Assembly (NCBI GenBank): GCA_963731625.1
Contig: CAVSWH010000004.1
Location: forward strand, 806,001-870,000
Reading direction: 5' to 3'
Length of the DNA: 64,000 nt
Source of the DNA: PALSA-555 sp963731625
GTDB taxonomy: Bacteria; Actinomycetota; Acidimicrobiia; IMCC26256; PALSA-555
Under the pieces are notes generated by a model, which did not search any database, had not been told where the DNA came from, and saw only the letters and a list, made by a program, of their open reading frames with translations. The translations under genes and the position numbers were made by a program. Numbering within the stretch: the first letter of the stretch is position 1; every line of letters starts with the position of its first letter. This document shows positions 44,362 through 52,174 of the stretch, piece by piece.

Positions 44362-44413
44362 CACTCCGGGCGTCCGCGTGGAAGCCCTTCAGGGGCACCG
44401 CTGACGCGGGCCG

Positions 44414-45220
44414 TCAGGCGGGCCGCGTGGCGCGGAGGGCATACACGAGCGGGACGGCGGGGAGCGCCGGCGGGGCGGACCACTCGCCGTCGCCCGTCGG
44501 GACGAGCCAGGGTCGCAGCTGCTCGTGGCACGTCGGGTACTCGTGGAACGACTCGATCCGGAGCCCGGCGTCCAGCAGCGCGGTGAGGACGTCGCTGATC
44601 GCCGCGGGCCAGGCGTACGTGACCTGCTCGGTCGTGTCCGCGTCGGGGACGGCGTAGCTGCCCGACCGCTCCCTGCGGAGGGGCTCGTCGCCGCGGAAGT
44701 ACGGATAGCGAAGCCGCACGTCGTGGCGCTCGTCGTCGAACATGCACGCCGCGGGGTGCAGCTCGATCAGGTGGAGGCGACCTTCGGGGCGGAGCGCGCC
44801 GGCGACGACGCCAGCCCAGCCGGCGAGGTCCGGCAGCCAGCTCAGCACCCCGTAGGAGGTGAAGACGACGTCGAACGTCTCCGGCACCTGTTCCGGGGTG
44901 TCGTAGAGGTCGCAGCACACGAACCGGGCGTCCAGGTCGAACTCGGCCGCCAGCCGTCGCGCCAGGTCGATGGCCGACCGTGAGAAGTCGACGCCGGTCA
45001 CCCGCGCGCCCTCCCGAGCCAGCGAGAGCGTCGTCAGCCCGAAGTGGCATTGCAGGTGCAACAGGGACTCGCCTCGCACCTCGCCGACCTCGACCCGCTC
45101 GATCCGATCGAGCGCCGACGCGCCGGCGCGCACAGCCTCCACGTCATAGAACGACGAGCCGGCATGGAGCGCGACCTTCTCGTCCCACCAGGCGCGGTTC
45201 GTGTCGAGCCGGGGATCCAC
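44414..45220 (-). CDS. SAM-dependent class I methyltransferase
   Basis: A 268-residue methyltransferase. N-terminal TNRAWWDEKVALHAGSSFY is followed by the SAM-binding region: SLLHLQCHFGLTTLSLAREG (motif I in a degenerate LHLQCHFG form), VTGVDFS (motif II), FDVVFTSYGVLSWLPDL (motif IV) and the post-motif strand GRLHLIELHP. The motif I variant is characteristic of a common actinobacterial/bacilli family of uncharacterised small-molecule methyltransferases. GTG at 45220 is chosen for the usual length. It stands between dinB and a VOC gene on the same strand. Confidence 0.87.
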   Translation of the reverse strand: MDPRLDTNRAWWDEKVALHAGSSFYDVEAVRAGASALDRIERVEVGEVRGESLLHLQCHFGLTTLSLAREGARVTGVDFSRSAIDLARRLAAEFDLDARFVCCDLYDTPEQVPETFDVVFTSYGVLSWLPDLAGWAGVVAGALRPEGRLHLIELHPAACMFDDERHDVRLRYPYFRGDEPLRRERSGSYAVPDADTTEQVTYAWPAAISDVLTALLDAGLRIESFHEYPTCHEQLRPWLVPTGDGEWSAPPALPAVPLVYALRATRPA

Positions 45221-45280
45221 GGCCGCACCCTTACCACCATCGCCGGGACCTGTCCGAGGCTTTGGTCGCACCGCGCCGTC

Positions 45281-45682
45281 TCAGGCGCCCGCTTCGGCCT
45301 CCGCCAGGCCGGGCTGCTGGTAGATGCCGAGGAGGTTGCCGGTCGGGTCGAGGAAGGTGGCGAGCACCTCGGTGCCGGAGTGGCCGACCGGCGAGACGAT
45401 CGAGCCGCCCGCGGCGACGACGGCGTCGGCCGCCACGGCCGCGCTCGCCACCATGATGTAGATCATGATTCCGGGCTCCGGGTCGGGCGTGCGGTCCCGG
45501 ACAAACGCGCCGCTGACCTGGCCCGTCGTGTCGTCGAACGACGGACGCTCGCTGTCGCGGAAGCGGATGTGCCACCCGAACGCGGCTTCGTAGAACGCCG
45601 CCGACTCCTGGACGTCGCGCGACGGCATCTCCAAGTAGCAGATCTTCCCGGTGCGCATCGTCGGCGGCGGCGGCTGGGGCAC
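45281..45682 (-). CDS. VOC family protein (glyoxalase-like)
   Basis: A 133-residue single-module VOC protein: KICYLEMPSRDVQESAAFYEAAFGWHI at the start (cited in part, EMPSRDVQESAAFYEAAFGW), a central acidic strand and VLATFLDPTGNLLGIYQQP at the end. The terminal Gly-Asn-Leu-Leu-Gly-Ile-Tyr element is typical of the family. Function is unknown. The GTG at 45682 and ATG at 45658 are both possible starts; neither has a clear ribosome site. It is divergent from the APH-like kinase. Confidence 0.85.
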   Translation of the reverse strand: MPQPPPPTMRTGKICYLEMPSRDVQESAAFYEAAFGWHIRFRDSERPSFDDTTGQVSGAFVRDRTPDPEPGIMIYIMVASAAVAADAVVAAGGSIVSPVGHSGTEVLATFLDPTGNLLGIYQQPGLAEAEAGA

Positions 45683-45772
45683 GGCGCGGGAGTGTACGGC
45701 CCGCGTGGTTGGTCATCTGGGGCGTCGCACACCCCGGCAATCCGCACGTCACCCCGCGCTGCGTACGCCAAG

Positions 45773-46651
45773 ATGGAGGCCGTGGCGCTGTCGATGCCGC
45801 GCGCGCTCGTCGAGGGGGCGCGCCGGAGTGACGAGCGGCGCGCGTGGATCGCGGGACTCCCGAGGATCGTCGCCGACGTCCAGCAGCGGTGGTCGCTCGA
45901 GCTCGGCGAGCCGTATCAGCCCGGCGGCCTCACGTCGTGGGTCGCCCCCGCCCGGACCAGCGACGGCACCGGCCTCGTGCTGAAGGTCGGCTGGCGCCAC
46001 GACGAGGCCGAGCACGAGCCGGACGGATTGATGGCGTGGGACGGCGACGGCGCGGTACGGCTGCACGCCCACGACGCCACCGGCGACACCTCGGTCCTGC
46101 TCCTCGAGCGCTGCACGCCGGGCACCCCGCTGCGCGGCCGGCCCGAGCCCGAACAAGACGCGGTCCTCGCGTCGCTCCTGCCTCGTCTCTGGCGCGCCTC
46201 GCCAATCGGTCGACCGTTCCGTCCCCTCCAGAGCCTCTGTGACGCCTGGGCCGACGCGTGCGAACGCACCCCACCCGACCCCGCCACCCTCGATCCCGGT
46301 CTCGTGCGGGCCGGCCTGTTGCTGTTTCGGTCGCTCCCGAGGACTGCGACGCGCCAGGTGCTCCTCGCGACGGACCTCCACGCCGGCAACGTGCTGGCAT
46401 CGCGACGCGAGCCGTGGCTCATGATCGACCCCAAGCCTTTCGTCGGCGATCCGACGTACGACGCACTCCAGCACCTCCTGAACTGCGAGGAGCGCCTGCA
46501 CGCCGACCCGCGTCGGTTCGCCCGACGCGTCGCCGAGCTCCTCGCGCTGGACGCGGATCGCCTGGTGCTGTGGCTCTTCGCCCGCTGCGTCCAGGAGTCC
46601 GCCGAGTTCCCGGTGCTCGCCGACGTGGCCCGACGACTCGCGCCTTCGTGA
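45773..46651 (+). CDS. Aminoglycoside/hydroxyurea phosphotransferase family kinase
   Basis: A 292-residue kinase-fold protein resembling APH(6)/hydroxyurea phosphotransferases. It has a nucleotide-binding N lobe (GLVLKVGWRHDEAEHEPD with the ATP-binding Lys), hinge VLLLERCTPGTPL, catalytic loop LLATDLHAGNVL (Asp-x-His-x2-Asn in place of the usual His-Gly-Asp-Leu-His) and metal site MIDPKPFVGDPTYD. Relatives phosphorylate streptomycin-like compounds, but the family also includes enzymes of unknown substrate, so resistance is not established. The start is ATG 45773, with later in-frame GTG and ATG options. Confidence 0.85.
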   Translation: MEAVALSMPRALVEGARRSDERRAWIAGLPRIVADVQQRWSLELGEPYQPGGLTSWVAPARTSDGTGLVLKVGWRHDEAEHEPDGLMAWDGDGAVRLHAHDATGDTSVLLLERCTPGTPLRGRPEPEQDAVLASLLPRLWRASPIGRPFRPLQSLCDAWADACERTPPDPATLDPGLVRAGLLLFRSLPRTATRQVLLATDLHAGNVLASRREPWLMIDPKPFVGDPTYDALQHLLNCEERLHADPRRFARRVAELLALDADRLVLWLFARCVQESAEFPVLADVARRLAPS

Positions 46652-46765
46652 GTCTGTGACCTCGATGACCTCATCCGCATGAAGCGCGCCGCGGGACGAC
46701 CGAAGGATCGGATCGAGCTCGAAGTGCTCGGCGCGGTACGCGAGGAGCGCGACCGTTCGGATTGA
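46652..46765 (+). pseudogene. C-terminal fragment of a nucleotidyltransferase-like protein
   Basis: Directly after the kinase stop codon, in the same frame, 37 codons read CDLDDLIRMKRAAGRPKD and RIELEVLGAVREERD before a TGA. The sequence DDLIRMKRAAGRPKD-x-I-x-LE is the typical C-terminal end of small nucleotidyltransferase proteins (AbiEii/MNT-like and related hypothetical proteins). No start or upstream body of such a protein is present, so I read it as a remnant. Chance similarity cannot be excluded on so short a piece. Confidence 0.5.
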
Positions 46766-46772
46766 CGCGGCG

Positions 46773-47936
46773 TTATTTCGACGGCGCCGCCTGGGCCGCG
46801 CAGACGGCAAGGGTGTAGACGGCGCGGAGCTCTTTGAAGAGCTCGGGGTTGCTCTTCGGCGTGATCTGGGCGTTGACGGTCACCACGACCGACCGCGCGC
46901 CGTTCCTCGTCGACGCGAGGAACTGGGTGTAGCCCGGGGTGTTGCCGGTGTGCCCGTAGACGGTGCCGCACCGGGTCTGGTACTCGAAGATGGCCAGCCC
47001 GGCGTGGCTCGTCCCCGGACCCGGCGGCTCGGACTTGGAGTTCGCGACGAAGTGGTCCTGGGCCTCGAGGGTCCGAGGGTCGGCCTCCGCGCCACGCACA
47101 TACGCGCGGACAAAGCGGTCCGCGTCGCCCAAGGTGGAGTTGATGCCGCCGGATGCCCACGCCCAGCCGGGGGCGAACGTCACGGTCACGTCCTCCGGCG
47201 GCTGGCCCGTGGTGAGCTGGTAGCCGTGGATCAGCGGCGACGCGAGGCTCGCGTCGCTCGGCAGGCTCGTGGCCGTGAGACCGAACGGTGCATACACGAG
47301 GTCGGACAGCAGCGACTCGTACGCACGGCCGGTCGCGGCCTGGGCCATGAGGCCGACAATGATGTTGTCGGAGTTCGAGTAGCTGTAGCGCGATCCCGCC
47401 TTGAACTGGAGCGGCTCGTCGCTGACGTAGCTGAGCAGCTGCGCCGGTGGCGGCGGAGCGAACGGCGCGGCTTGGAGCGCAGCGCCGAAGCTCTCTGCGC
47501 CGCTGAAGTCGGGGATACCGCTCGTGTGGTTGAGCAGCTGCAAGAGGGTGACCTTCGCCCACGCCTTGGGCAGGGAGGGGAGCCAGCGCCCGACGGTGTC
47601 GCGCAACGACAACGTTCGGGCGCGGACGAGGGCGAGCGCCACGGCACCGCTGAAGGCCTTCGACACGCTGGCGAGACGCATCTGGTCGCTCACGGTCGGG
47701 CGGGTCTCGGTGCCGGCGACGGTCGTGCCCGCCGAGACGAGCATCGGGCCGGCGCCGCGGTCGACGACCACCGCGACGAGGGGCGGGCCACCGGGCGTGG
47801 CGACGAGGTGGTCGACCGCGGCCGCGAGCGCCGCGTCGGCCTGCTGCGGCGTCTCGTTCGCGGCGCCGAGGGACGCGCCGCTCCCCAGGAGGATCCCGAG
47901 GACCGCGCCGACCACGACCACGTGGCGGGTGCGCAC
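46773..47936 (-). CDS. Exported serine hydrolase (beta-lactamase class C / DD-peptidase-like)
   Basis: A 387-residue serine beta-lactamase-fold protein. A signal peptide (RTRHVVVVGAVLGILLGSG, cleavage near AANE) is followed by the nucleophile motif S90-V-S-K93 (LASVSKAFSG), the YSN motif in RYSYSNSDN and HTG in YGHTGNTPGY. HTSGIPDFSG is the family segment before YSN. This is the pattern of D-alanyl-D-alanine carboxypeptidases/EstB-type esterases; true beta-lactamase activity is possible but not indicated. GTG at 47936 is chosen to give a normal signal peptide. The start lies 247 bp inside the open frame of the upstream MFS gene. Confidence 0.85.
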   Translation of the reverse strand: MRTRHVVVVGAVLGILLGSGASLGAANETPQQADAALAAAVDHLVATPGGPPLVAVVVDRGAGPMLVSAGTTVAGTETRPTVSDQMRLASVSKAFSGAVALALVRARTLSLRDTVGRWLPSLPKAWAKVTLLQLLNHTSGIPDFSGAESFGAALQAAPFAPPPPAQLLSYVSDEPLQFKAGSRYSYSNSDNIIVGLMAQAATGRAYESLLSDLVYAPFGLTATSLPSDASLASPLIHGYQLTTGQPPEDVTVTFAPGWAWASGGINSTLGDADRFVRAYVRGAEADPRTLEAQDHFVANSKSEPPGPGTSHAGLAIFEYQTRCGTVYGHTGNTPGYTQFLASTRNGARSVVVTVNAQITPKSNPELFKELRAVYTLAVCAAQAAPSK

Positions 47937-49660
47937 GGCCTGGGAGCGTACGCGCGGTGGCAACCGTCGCTGGTCGGCCAGGGCGGCGAGTCCCCGCCGC
48001 GCCCGCGCCGGCGACTCGAGCGCGGCGCCAGGGTCGGCTCCAGCTCGTCATCGGCGACGATCGGGGGGACACCGGCGATTCCGAACTCGGCCGCTTCCTC
48101 GATGGCCTCGGTCGGGCCGCGCAGCCCGCCGTGGGGCACCAGCTGGTGCGGCAGGCAGCGGTAGGTGACGACAGCCGCGACGGCGGCCAGCACCGCGCCG
48201 GCGATCGACGCGAGGTGGACGCCGTCGATGAACGCGAGCTTCGAGGCCAGCGCCAGGGCCTGGGCCGCGGCGCCGTGCAGCTCGCCCGCGACGTGCAGCG
48301 CGCCTGCGATGGAAGCCCGCGCCGCCTGCTGCGCCGACCCGGAGAGACCGGTGACGCTGTGGGCGAGCGCGCCCGAGTACTTCGAGGCGGCGACGCTCCC
48401 GAGGACGGCGACGCCGAGGGCCGCGCCCAGCTCTCGAGTCGCGTCGTTGGTCGCCGAGCCCGCGCCGGCACGTCGGGGTGGGACGGCCGACATGATCGCC
48501 GCGGTCATCGGGGACATCGCCAAGGCGATGCCGCTGACGAGCGGGAGCAGGCAGACGACGACGTAGAGGTAGGGCGTGTGCAGCCCGAGGTGGACGAACA
48601 GAAGCATCCCAGCCGCGATGAGCGCCATGCCGAACGCCACGGTCCGGTGGGCACCGAACCGCGCGCTCAGCCGCGGCGTGAAGGGGGCGACGACGATCAT
48701 GATTGGCGCGATCGGCAGGAGCCGCAGCGCCGCGGACAGCGGCGTGTAGCCGAGCACGAGCTGGAAGTACTGCGTGATCAGGAACATCACGCCGTACATG
48801 GCGAGGAAGACGAGCACCATGCCGCCCGTCCCGGTGCTGAACGCCGGGTTGCGAAAGTACCGGATGTCGAGCATCGGGTCGCGTCGGCGCAGCTCCCAGA
48901 GGCAGAACGCGGCCAGCACGACGAGCGCGATCGCGAACGCGCCGATCGTGTCGATGTTCGCCCATCCCTTGCTGGGCGCCTCGATCAGGGCGTAGACGAG
49001 CGTGGCGATCCCGACCGTCGACAGGACCGCGCCGACCGGGTCCAGCTTGGCCTGCTCGGGGTCCTTCGATCGGGGTACCAGCCACCACCCGGCGACGAGC
49101 GCGACGACGATGAACGGCACGTTGATGAGGAAGATCGACCCGTACCAGAAGTGCCCGAGCAGCCACCCGCTCGCGACGGGGCCGACCGCGCCCGCCGCGC
49201 CGGTCGTCGCGGCCCAGATCGCGATGGCCTTCGCCCGCTCCTCCGGTGGGAAGACGTTGACGAGGATCGACAGGGTCGACGGCATGATGAACGCCGCGCC
49301 CGCGCCCATGACGGCCCGGCCGGCGATCAGCTGCCACATGACGGTGCCCTGCGACGCGATCACCGCCCCCAGGACGAACACCACGAGCCCGAGCTGGAGC
49401 GCGCCCTTGCGACCGAAGCGATCGCCGATGGCGCCGGTCGAGAAGAGCAGGCCCGCGAAGACGAGCGAATAGGAGGCGACGACCCACTGCAGCTGGGACT
49501 CCGTGGCGTGCAGGTCGCGTGCCAGCGTCGGGATGGCGACGTTCAGGCTCGAGTTCCCGACGAAGACGATGAGCAGGCTCATGCACAGGACGACGAGCAC
49601 CCACCAGCGCCGCTCGTAGGCGTGCGCGTTCGCGCGCTCGTTGATCTGCGTCACGGGCAT
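47690..49660 (-). CDS. MFS multidrug transporter (DHA2 family) with extended C terminus
   Basis: A 656-residue predicted protein. Residues 1-505 are a normal 14-helix drug:H+ antiporter of the EmrB/QacA type: SLLIVFVGNSSLNVAIPTLA in helix 1, the loop motif GDRFGRKGALQ, and the motif C region AIIWAATTGAAGAVGPVASGW (in part, GAAGAVGPVASG). After about residue 535 the sequence turns into an Arg/Ser/Pro-rich stretch that overlaps the serine hydrolase gene by 247 bp in another frame, so the natural stop seems to have been lost. It is divergent from a TetR gene, the usual arrangement for a drug exporter. Confidence 0.85.
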   Translation of the reverse strand: MPVTQINERANAHAYERRWWVLVVLCMSLLIVFVGNSSLNVAIPTLARDLHATESQLQWVVASYSLVFAGLLFSTGAIGDRFGRKGALQLGLVVFVLGAVIASQGTVMWQLIAGRAVMGAGAAFIMPSTLSILVNVFPPEERAKAIAIWAATTGAAGAVGPVASGWLLGHFWYGSIFLINVPFIVVALVAGWWLVPRSKDPEQAKLDPVGAVLSTVGIATLVYALIEAPSKGWANIDTIGAFAIALVVLAAFCLWELRRRDPMLDIRYFRNPAFSTGTGGMVLVFLAMYGVMFLITQYFQLVLGYTPLSAALRLLPIAPIMIVVAPFTPRLSARFGAHRTVAFGMALIAAGMLLFVHLGLHTPYLYVVVCLLPLVSGIALAMSPMTAAIMSAVPPRRAGAGSATNDATRELGAALGVAVLGSVAASKYSGALAHSVTGLSGSAQQAARASIAGALHVAGELHGAAAQALALASKLAFIDGVHLASIAGAVLAAVAAVVTYRCLPHQLVPHGGLRGPTEAIEEAAEFGIAGVPPIVADDELEPTLAPRSSRRRGRGGDSPPWPTSDGCHRAYAPRPCAPATWSWSARSSGSSWGAARPSAPRTRRRSRPTRRSRPRSTTSSPRPVARPSSRWSSTAAPARCSSRRARPSPAPRPARP

Positions 49661-49670
49661 CGCAAGATTG

Positions 49671-49685
49671 TGGCACTCTCTGCCA
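49671..49685. promoter_or_regulatory. Operator-like repeat TGGCA-N5-TGCCA between MFS and TetR genes
   Basis: An inverted repeat TGGCA-CTCTC-TGCCA lies 10 bp upstream of the MFS start. Further copies of TGGC/GCCA occur through 49710-49745, overlapping the TetR start region, including TGCCAC (49709) opposite GTGGCA (49730). The arrangement suggests autoregulation and exporter repression by the TetR protein. Confidence 0.45.
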
Positions 49686-49746
49686 GATAACGCAAGGCGC
49701 CATCTGCTGCCACCCGCCATCTGACAGAATGTGGCACAATGTGGCG

Positions 49747-50526
49747 GTGACCCTCGAGGCACCCGAGAGCCTGCGGGAGCGCAAGAAGGCCCGCACCCAG
49801 GAGGCCCTGCAGTGCGCCGCCCTGGAGCTCTTCCGGCGCCAGGGGTTCGAGCACACCACGGTCGAGGACATCGCCGCGGCGTGCGAGGTCTCGCCCCGCA
49901 CTTTCTTCCGCTACTTCCCGACGAAGTCCGACGTGCTGCTCGGCAGTGACGTCGAGGAGCGCCGCGACCGCATGGTGGCCCTGCTCGCCGCCCAGCCCGC
50001 GAGCTGCTCGGCCTGGGCCGCGCTGCGGGCCGCGGTGCTGTCGCTGACCCAGGAGTACGAGCACGAGCGCGACCGGATCGCCGCCCGGATGGCGATCATC
50101 GAGGCGACGCCGAGCCTGCGCGCGACCAAGTCCGAGTACCAGCGCGGCTGGGACGACGCGGTCGTCGAGGTGCTCGCCGACCGCGCACGGCGGGCTGGGG
50201 CGCCGGCCGACCCGCTCACGCTGCGGCTGATCGCGGGTGCCGGGACGGTCGCGCTCCGCGCCGCCGTCGACACGTGGCTCGCCGGCCCGAAATCGGGGTC
50301 GCTCACCCAGCTGCTGTGCGAGGCCTTCGACGACCTCGCCGCGGGCCTCGAGCGCCCGACGGGCGCGCGACCGCTCAACGCCTCGCGCTCGACGCGGCGC
50401 GCCTACCGCTCGAGGCGGAACCGCCCGCTCGGCCCGGTGCCCTCGACGCGATCGAGGTCGACGACGACGGCGACGCCACGCTGGTTCGGGTCGAGGTTGC
50501 GCTCGCCCTCCGGCTGCCCCGCGTAG
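49747..50526 (+). CDS. TetR family transcriptional regulator
   Basis: A predicted 259-residue repressor. The HTH is typical: RTQEALQCAALELFRRQGFE, then TTVEDIAAACEVSPRTFFRYFPTKSDVLL (in parts, TVEDIAAACEVSPRTFFRYF). The core ends around residue 210 (CEAFDDLAAGLERP). The last 50 residues are Arg/Ser/Thr-rich and run antiparallel over the end of the next gene by 124 bp; they are unlike the family and may be read-through. GTG codons at 49741 and 49747 and ATG at 49729 are possible starts. It is divergent from the MFS gene and presumably controls it. Confidence 0.87.
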   Translation: MTLEAPESLRERKKARTQEALQCAALELFRRQGFEHTTVEDIAAACEVSPRTFFRYFPTKSDVLLGSDVEERRDRMVALLAAQPASCSAWAALRAAVLSLTQEYEHERDRIAARMAIIEATPSLRATKSEYQRGWDDAVVEVLADRARRAGAPADPLTLRLIAGAGTVALRAAVDTWLAGPKSGSLTQLLCEAFDDLAAGLERPTGARPLNASRSTRRAYRSRRNRPLGPVPSTRSRSTTTATPRWFGSRLRSPSGCPA

Positions 50527-51212
50527 ATCGCGGCGCGGAACGCGGCGTCGTCGTCCACCCGGGCCCGGCCGGTGAACTGGTAGGTCGCGGCCTGGCTGGT
50601 GTCTCGATAGAAGAGCGTGAGCGCCGGGTTCGTCGGGATGGCGCGCAGCAGCCCGCCGGCCGGGTCCCGGATCCAGAGCCCGAGCTGGTCGTCGCCGTGG
50701 GCCTGCACCGAGCCCCGCAGCGACAGATGCGGGATGCCGTCGGGATCCACGTACGCGACGACGATCGGCGTCCCGTTCGCGGTCGCGCCGTCCACCGCGG
50801 CCTTCACCTCGGGCGGCAACACGAGTGGCTGAGGATCGGGAGGTGGCGCGAGCGCGAGCTCCTGCACGACGCCGCGGAGCCGCTGGTCGTCGGCGACGGT
50901 CATCGTGGAGGTGATCGCGGCGAGCATCCCCCCGGGCGGGAGCACCGCCTCGACGGTCACGGTGTGCCCGTCGCGCTGCGGCGTGCTCCAGGTCGCGGCC
51001 CCGAGGGTGCGGCGCAGCCGCGGGGTGCGCAGCAGCTCGCCGATCGCCTCGGGTCCCGTCGCCCGGCCGAACGGCGTGATCACCGTGGCGTCCTCACCGA
51101 GGACCTCGCCGAGCGCGGCGACGGCCTCGTCGGTCGGGTCCTTCGCCGCGGCGATGAACCGCGCGACGGCGTCGCTCACGGACTGGCTCGCAGGGATCTG
51201 GGCATGCCTCAT
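50403..51212 (-). CDS. SnoaL-like domain fused to a flavin-binding (PPOX-type) domain
   Basis: A 269-residue two-domain protein. Residues about 12-120 look like a SnoaL/NTF2 cone (VARFIAAAKDPTDEAVAAL, FGRATGPEAIGELL). Residues 130-269 resemble pyridoxamine 5'-phosphate oxidase-like split-barrel proteins (PIVVAYVDPDGIPHLSLRG, LGLWIRDPAGGLLRAI, NPALTLFYRD, QFTGRARV), which bind FMN, F420 or heme. The combination is unusual; a joint oxidoreductase-ligand role is only inference. It converges on the TetR gene, with overlap. Confidence 0.75.
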   Translation of the reverse strand: MRHAQIPASQSVSDAVARFIAAAKDPTDEAVAALGEVLGEDATVITPFGRATGPEAIGELLRTPRLRRTLGAATWSTPQRDGHTVTVEAVLPPGGMLAAITSTMTVADDQRLRGVVQELALAPPPDPQPLVLPPEVKAAVDGATANGTPIVVAYVDPDGIPHLSLRGSVQAHGDDQLGLWIRDPAGGLLRAIPTNPALTLFYRDTSQAATYQFTGRARVDDDAAFRAAIYAGQPEGERNLDPNQRGVAVVVDLDRVEGTGPSGRFRLER

Positions 51213-51275
51213 GATCGGCGATGCGGCCCCCGGAATGGAATTCGGGCCCGACGGCGGCCGGGGCGACGCCGCTCG

Positions 51276-52118
51276 TCAGTCCCGCGTGAGGACCCACACG
51301 ATGGCGAGCGGGATCCCGGCGATCGCCTCCTCGAACAGCGTGGCGGACATCCCGGGGAACGTGCCGAGCGCGGCGGCCTGGGTCCAGGTGGGCTCGACGC
51401 AGGCCGTGACGCGGAGCCCGGCCTCGTGGAACACGCCCAGCATGTGGCCGGGAAGATGGGCGTGGCTCGCGACGAAGTGCGGCACGCCGCCCTCCGTCCG
51501 GAACACGGCCTGCCCGCCGAGCAGGACCATGTAGGGGTGAAAGTCCGAGATGAGGATGCGCCCGCCGGGACGCACCACCCGGGCCAGCTCCGCCACGGGA
51601 CCCTCGGGGTCGACGAAGTGCGAGAGCGCGAGGGCGCTCAGCGCGGCGTCGAACTCGCCGTCGTCGAAGGGGAGCGGCGCCATCGAGCCCTCGAGGAAGC
51701 GGGCGCCGGGCACCTTGTCACGGGCCACGGCCAGCATCTCGAGCGAGATGTCGATCCCGCACACCGTGTGCCCGAGCTCGACGAGCAGCGCCGTGTGCCG
51801 ACCCGTCCCGCAGGCGGCGTCGAGCACCCGGGATGGGCTCGGCCAGCGGGCGACCTCCTCGCGCACGACGGGCTCCTCGACCTCGAGGAGCGGGTTGAAC
51901 GACCGGTCGTAGCTGGCCGCCCACATCGCGTACCCGCGGCTCAGCGCGACCTCCCCGCCGGTGGCCTCCCCGGCGTACTCCGGCTCGTCGAGCGCGTTGG
52001 CAACGTCACGGAGCTCGGCGACCCGGGCGGCGAGCGCTTCGTCGGTGTCGAACGGACCCGCTCGGAGGAGCGCGAGCCCCTCGAGCCCGAGCGCGAACTG
52101 CCCCGTCGTGTACGGCAC
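51276..52118 (-). CDS. SAM-dependent class I methyltransferase (UbiE/Menaquinone-like)
   Basis: A 280-residue methyltransferase. After an acidic helical N terminus of about 65 residues, YDRSFNPLLEVEEPVV leads into SAM motif I VLDAACGTGRHTALL, motif II GIDISLEMLAVA, the FLEGSMAPLPFDDGEFDAAL block and VVRPGGRILISDFHP. This is the Methyltransf_11 type with all SAM motifs intact. The substrate is unknown. The start is a GTG; it lies 56 bp after the sigma-factor stop on the same strand. Confidence 0.88.
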   Translation of the reverse strand: MPYTTGQFALGLEGLALLRAGPFDTDEALAARVAELRDVANALDEPEYAGEATGGEVALSRGYAMWAASYDRSFNPLLEVEEPVVREEVARWPSPSRVLDAACGTGRHTALLVELGHTVCGIDISLEMLAVARDKVPGARFLEGSMAPLPFDDGEFDAALSALALSHFVDPEGPVAELARVVRPGGRILISDFHPYMVLLGGQAVFRTEGGVPHFVASHAHLPGHMLGVFHEAGLRVTACVEPTWTQAAALGTFPGMSATLFEEAIAGIPLAIVWVLTRD

Positions 52119-52174
52119 GCGCCCACCCTATGGGAACCGGTTCGGGGCGCCGGCCGGCCTTTCGGCCGCACCGT

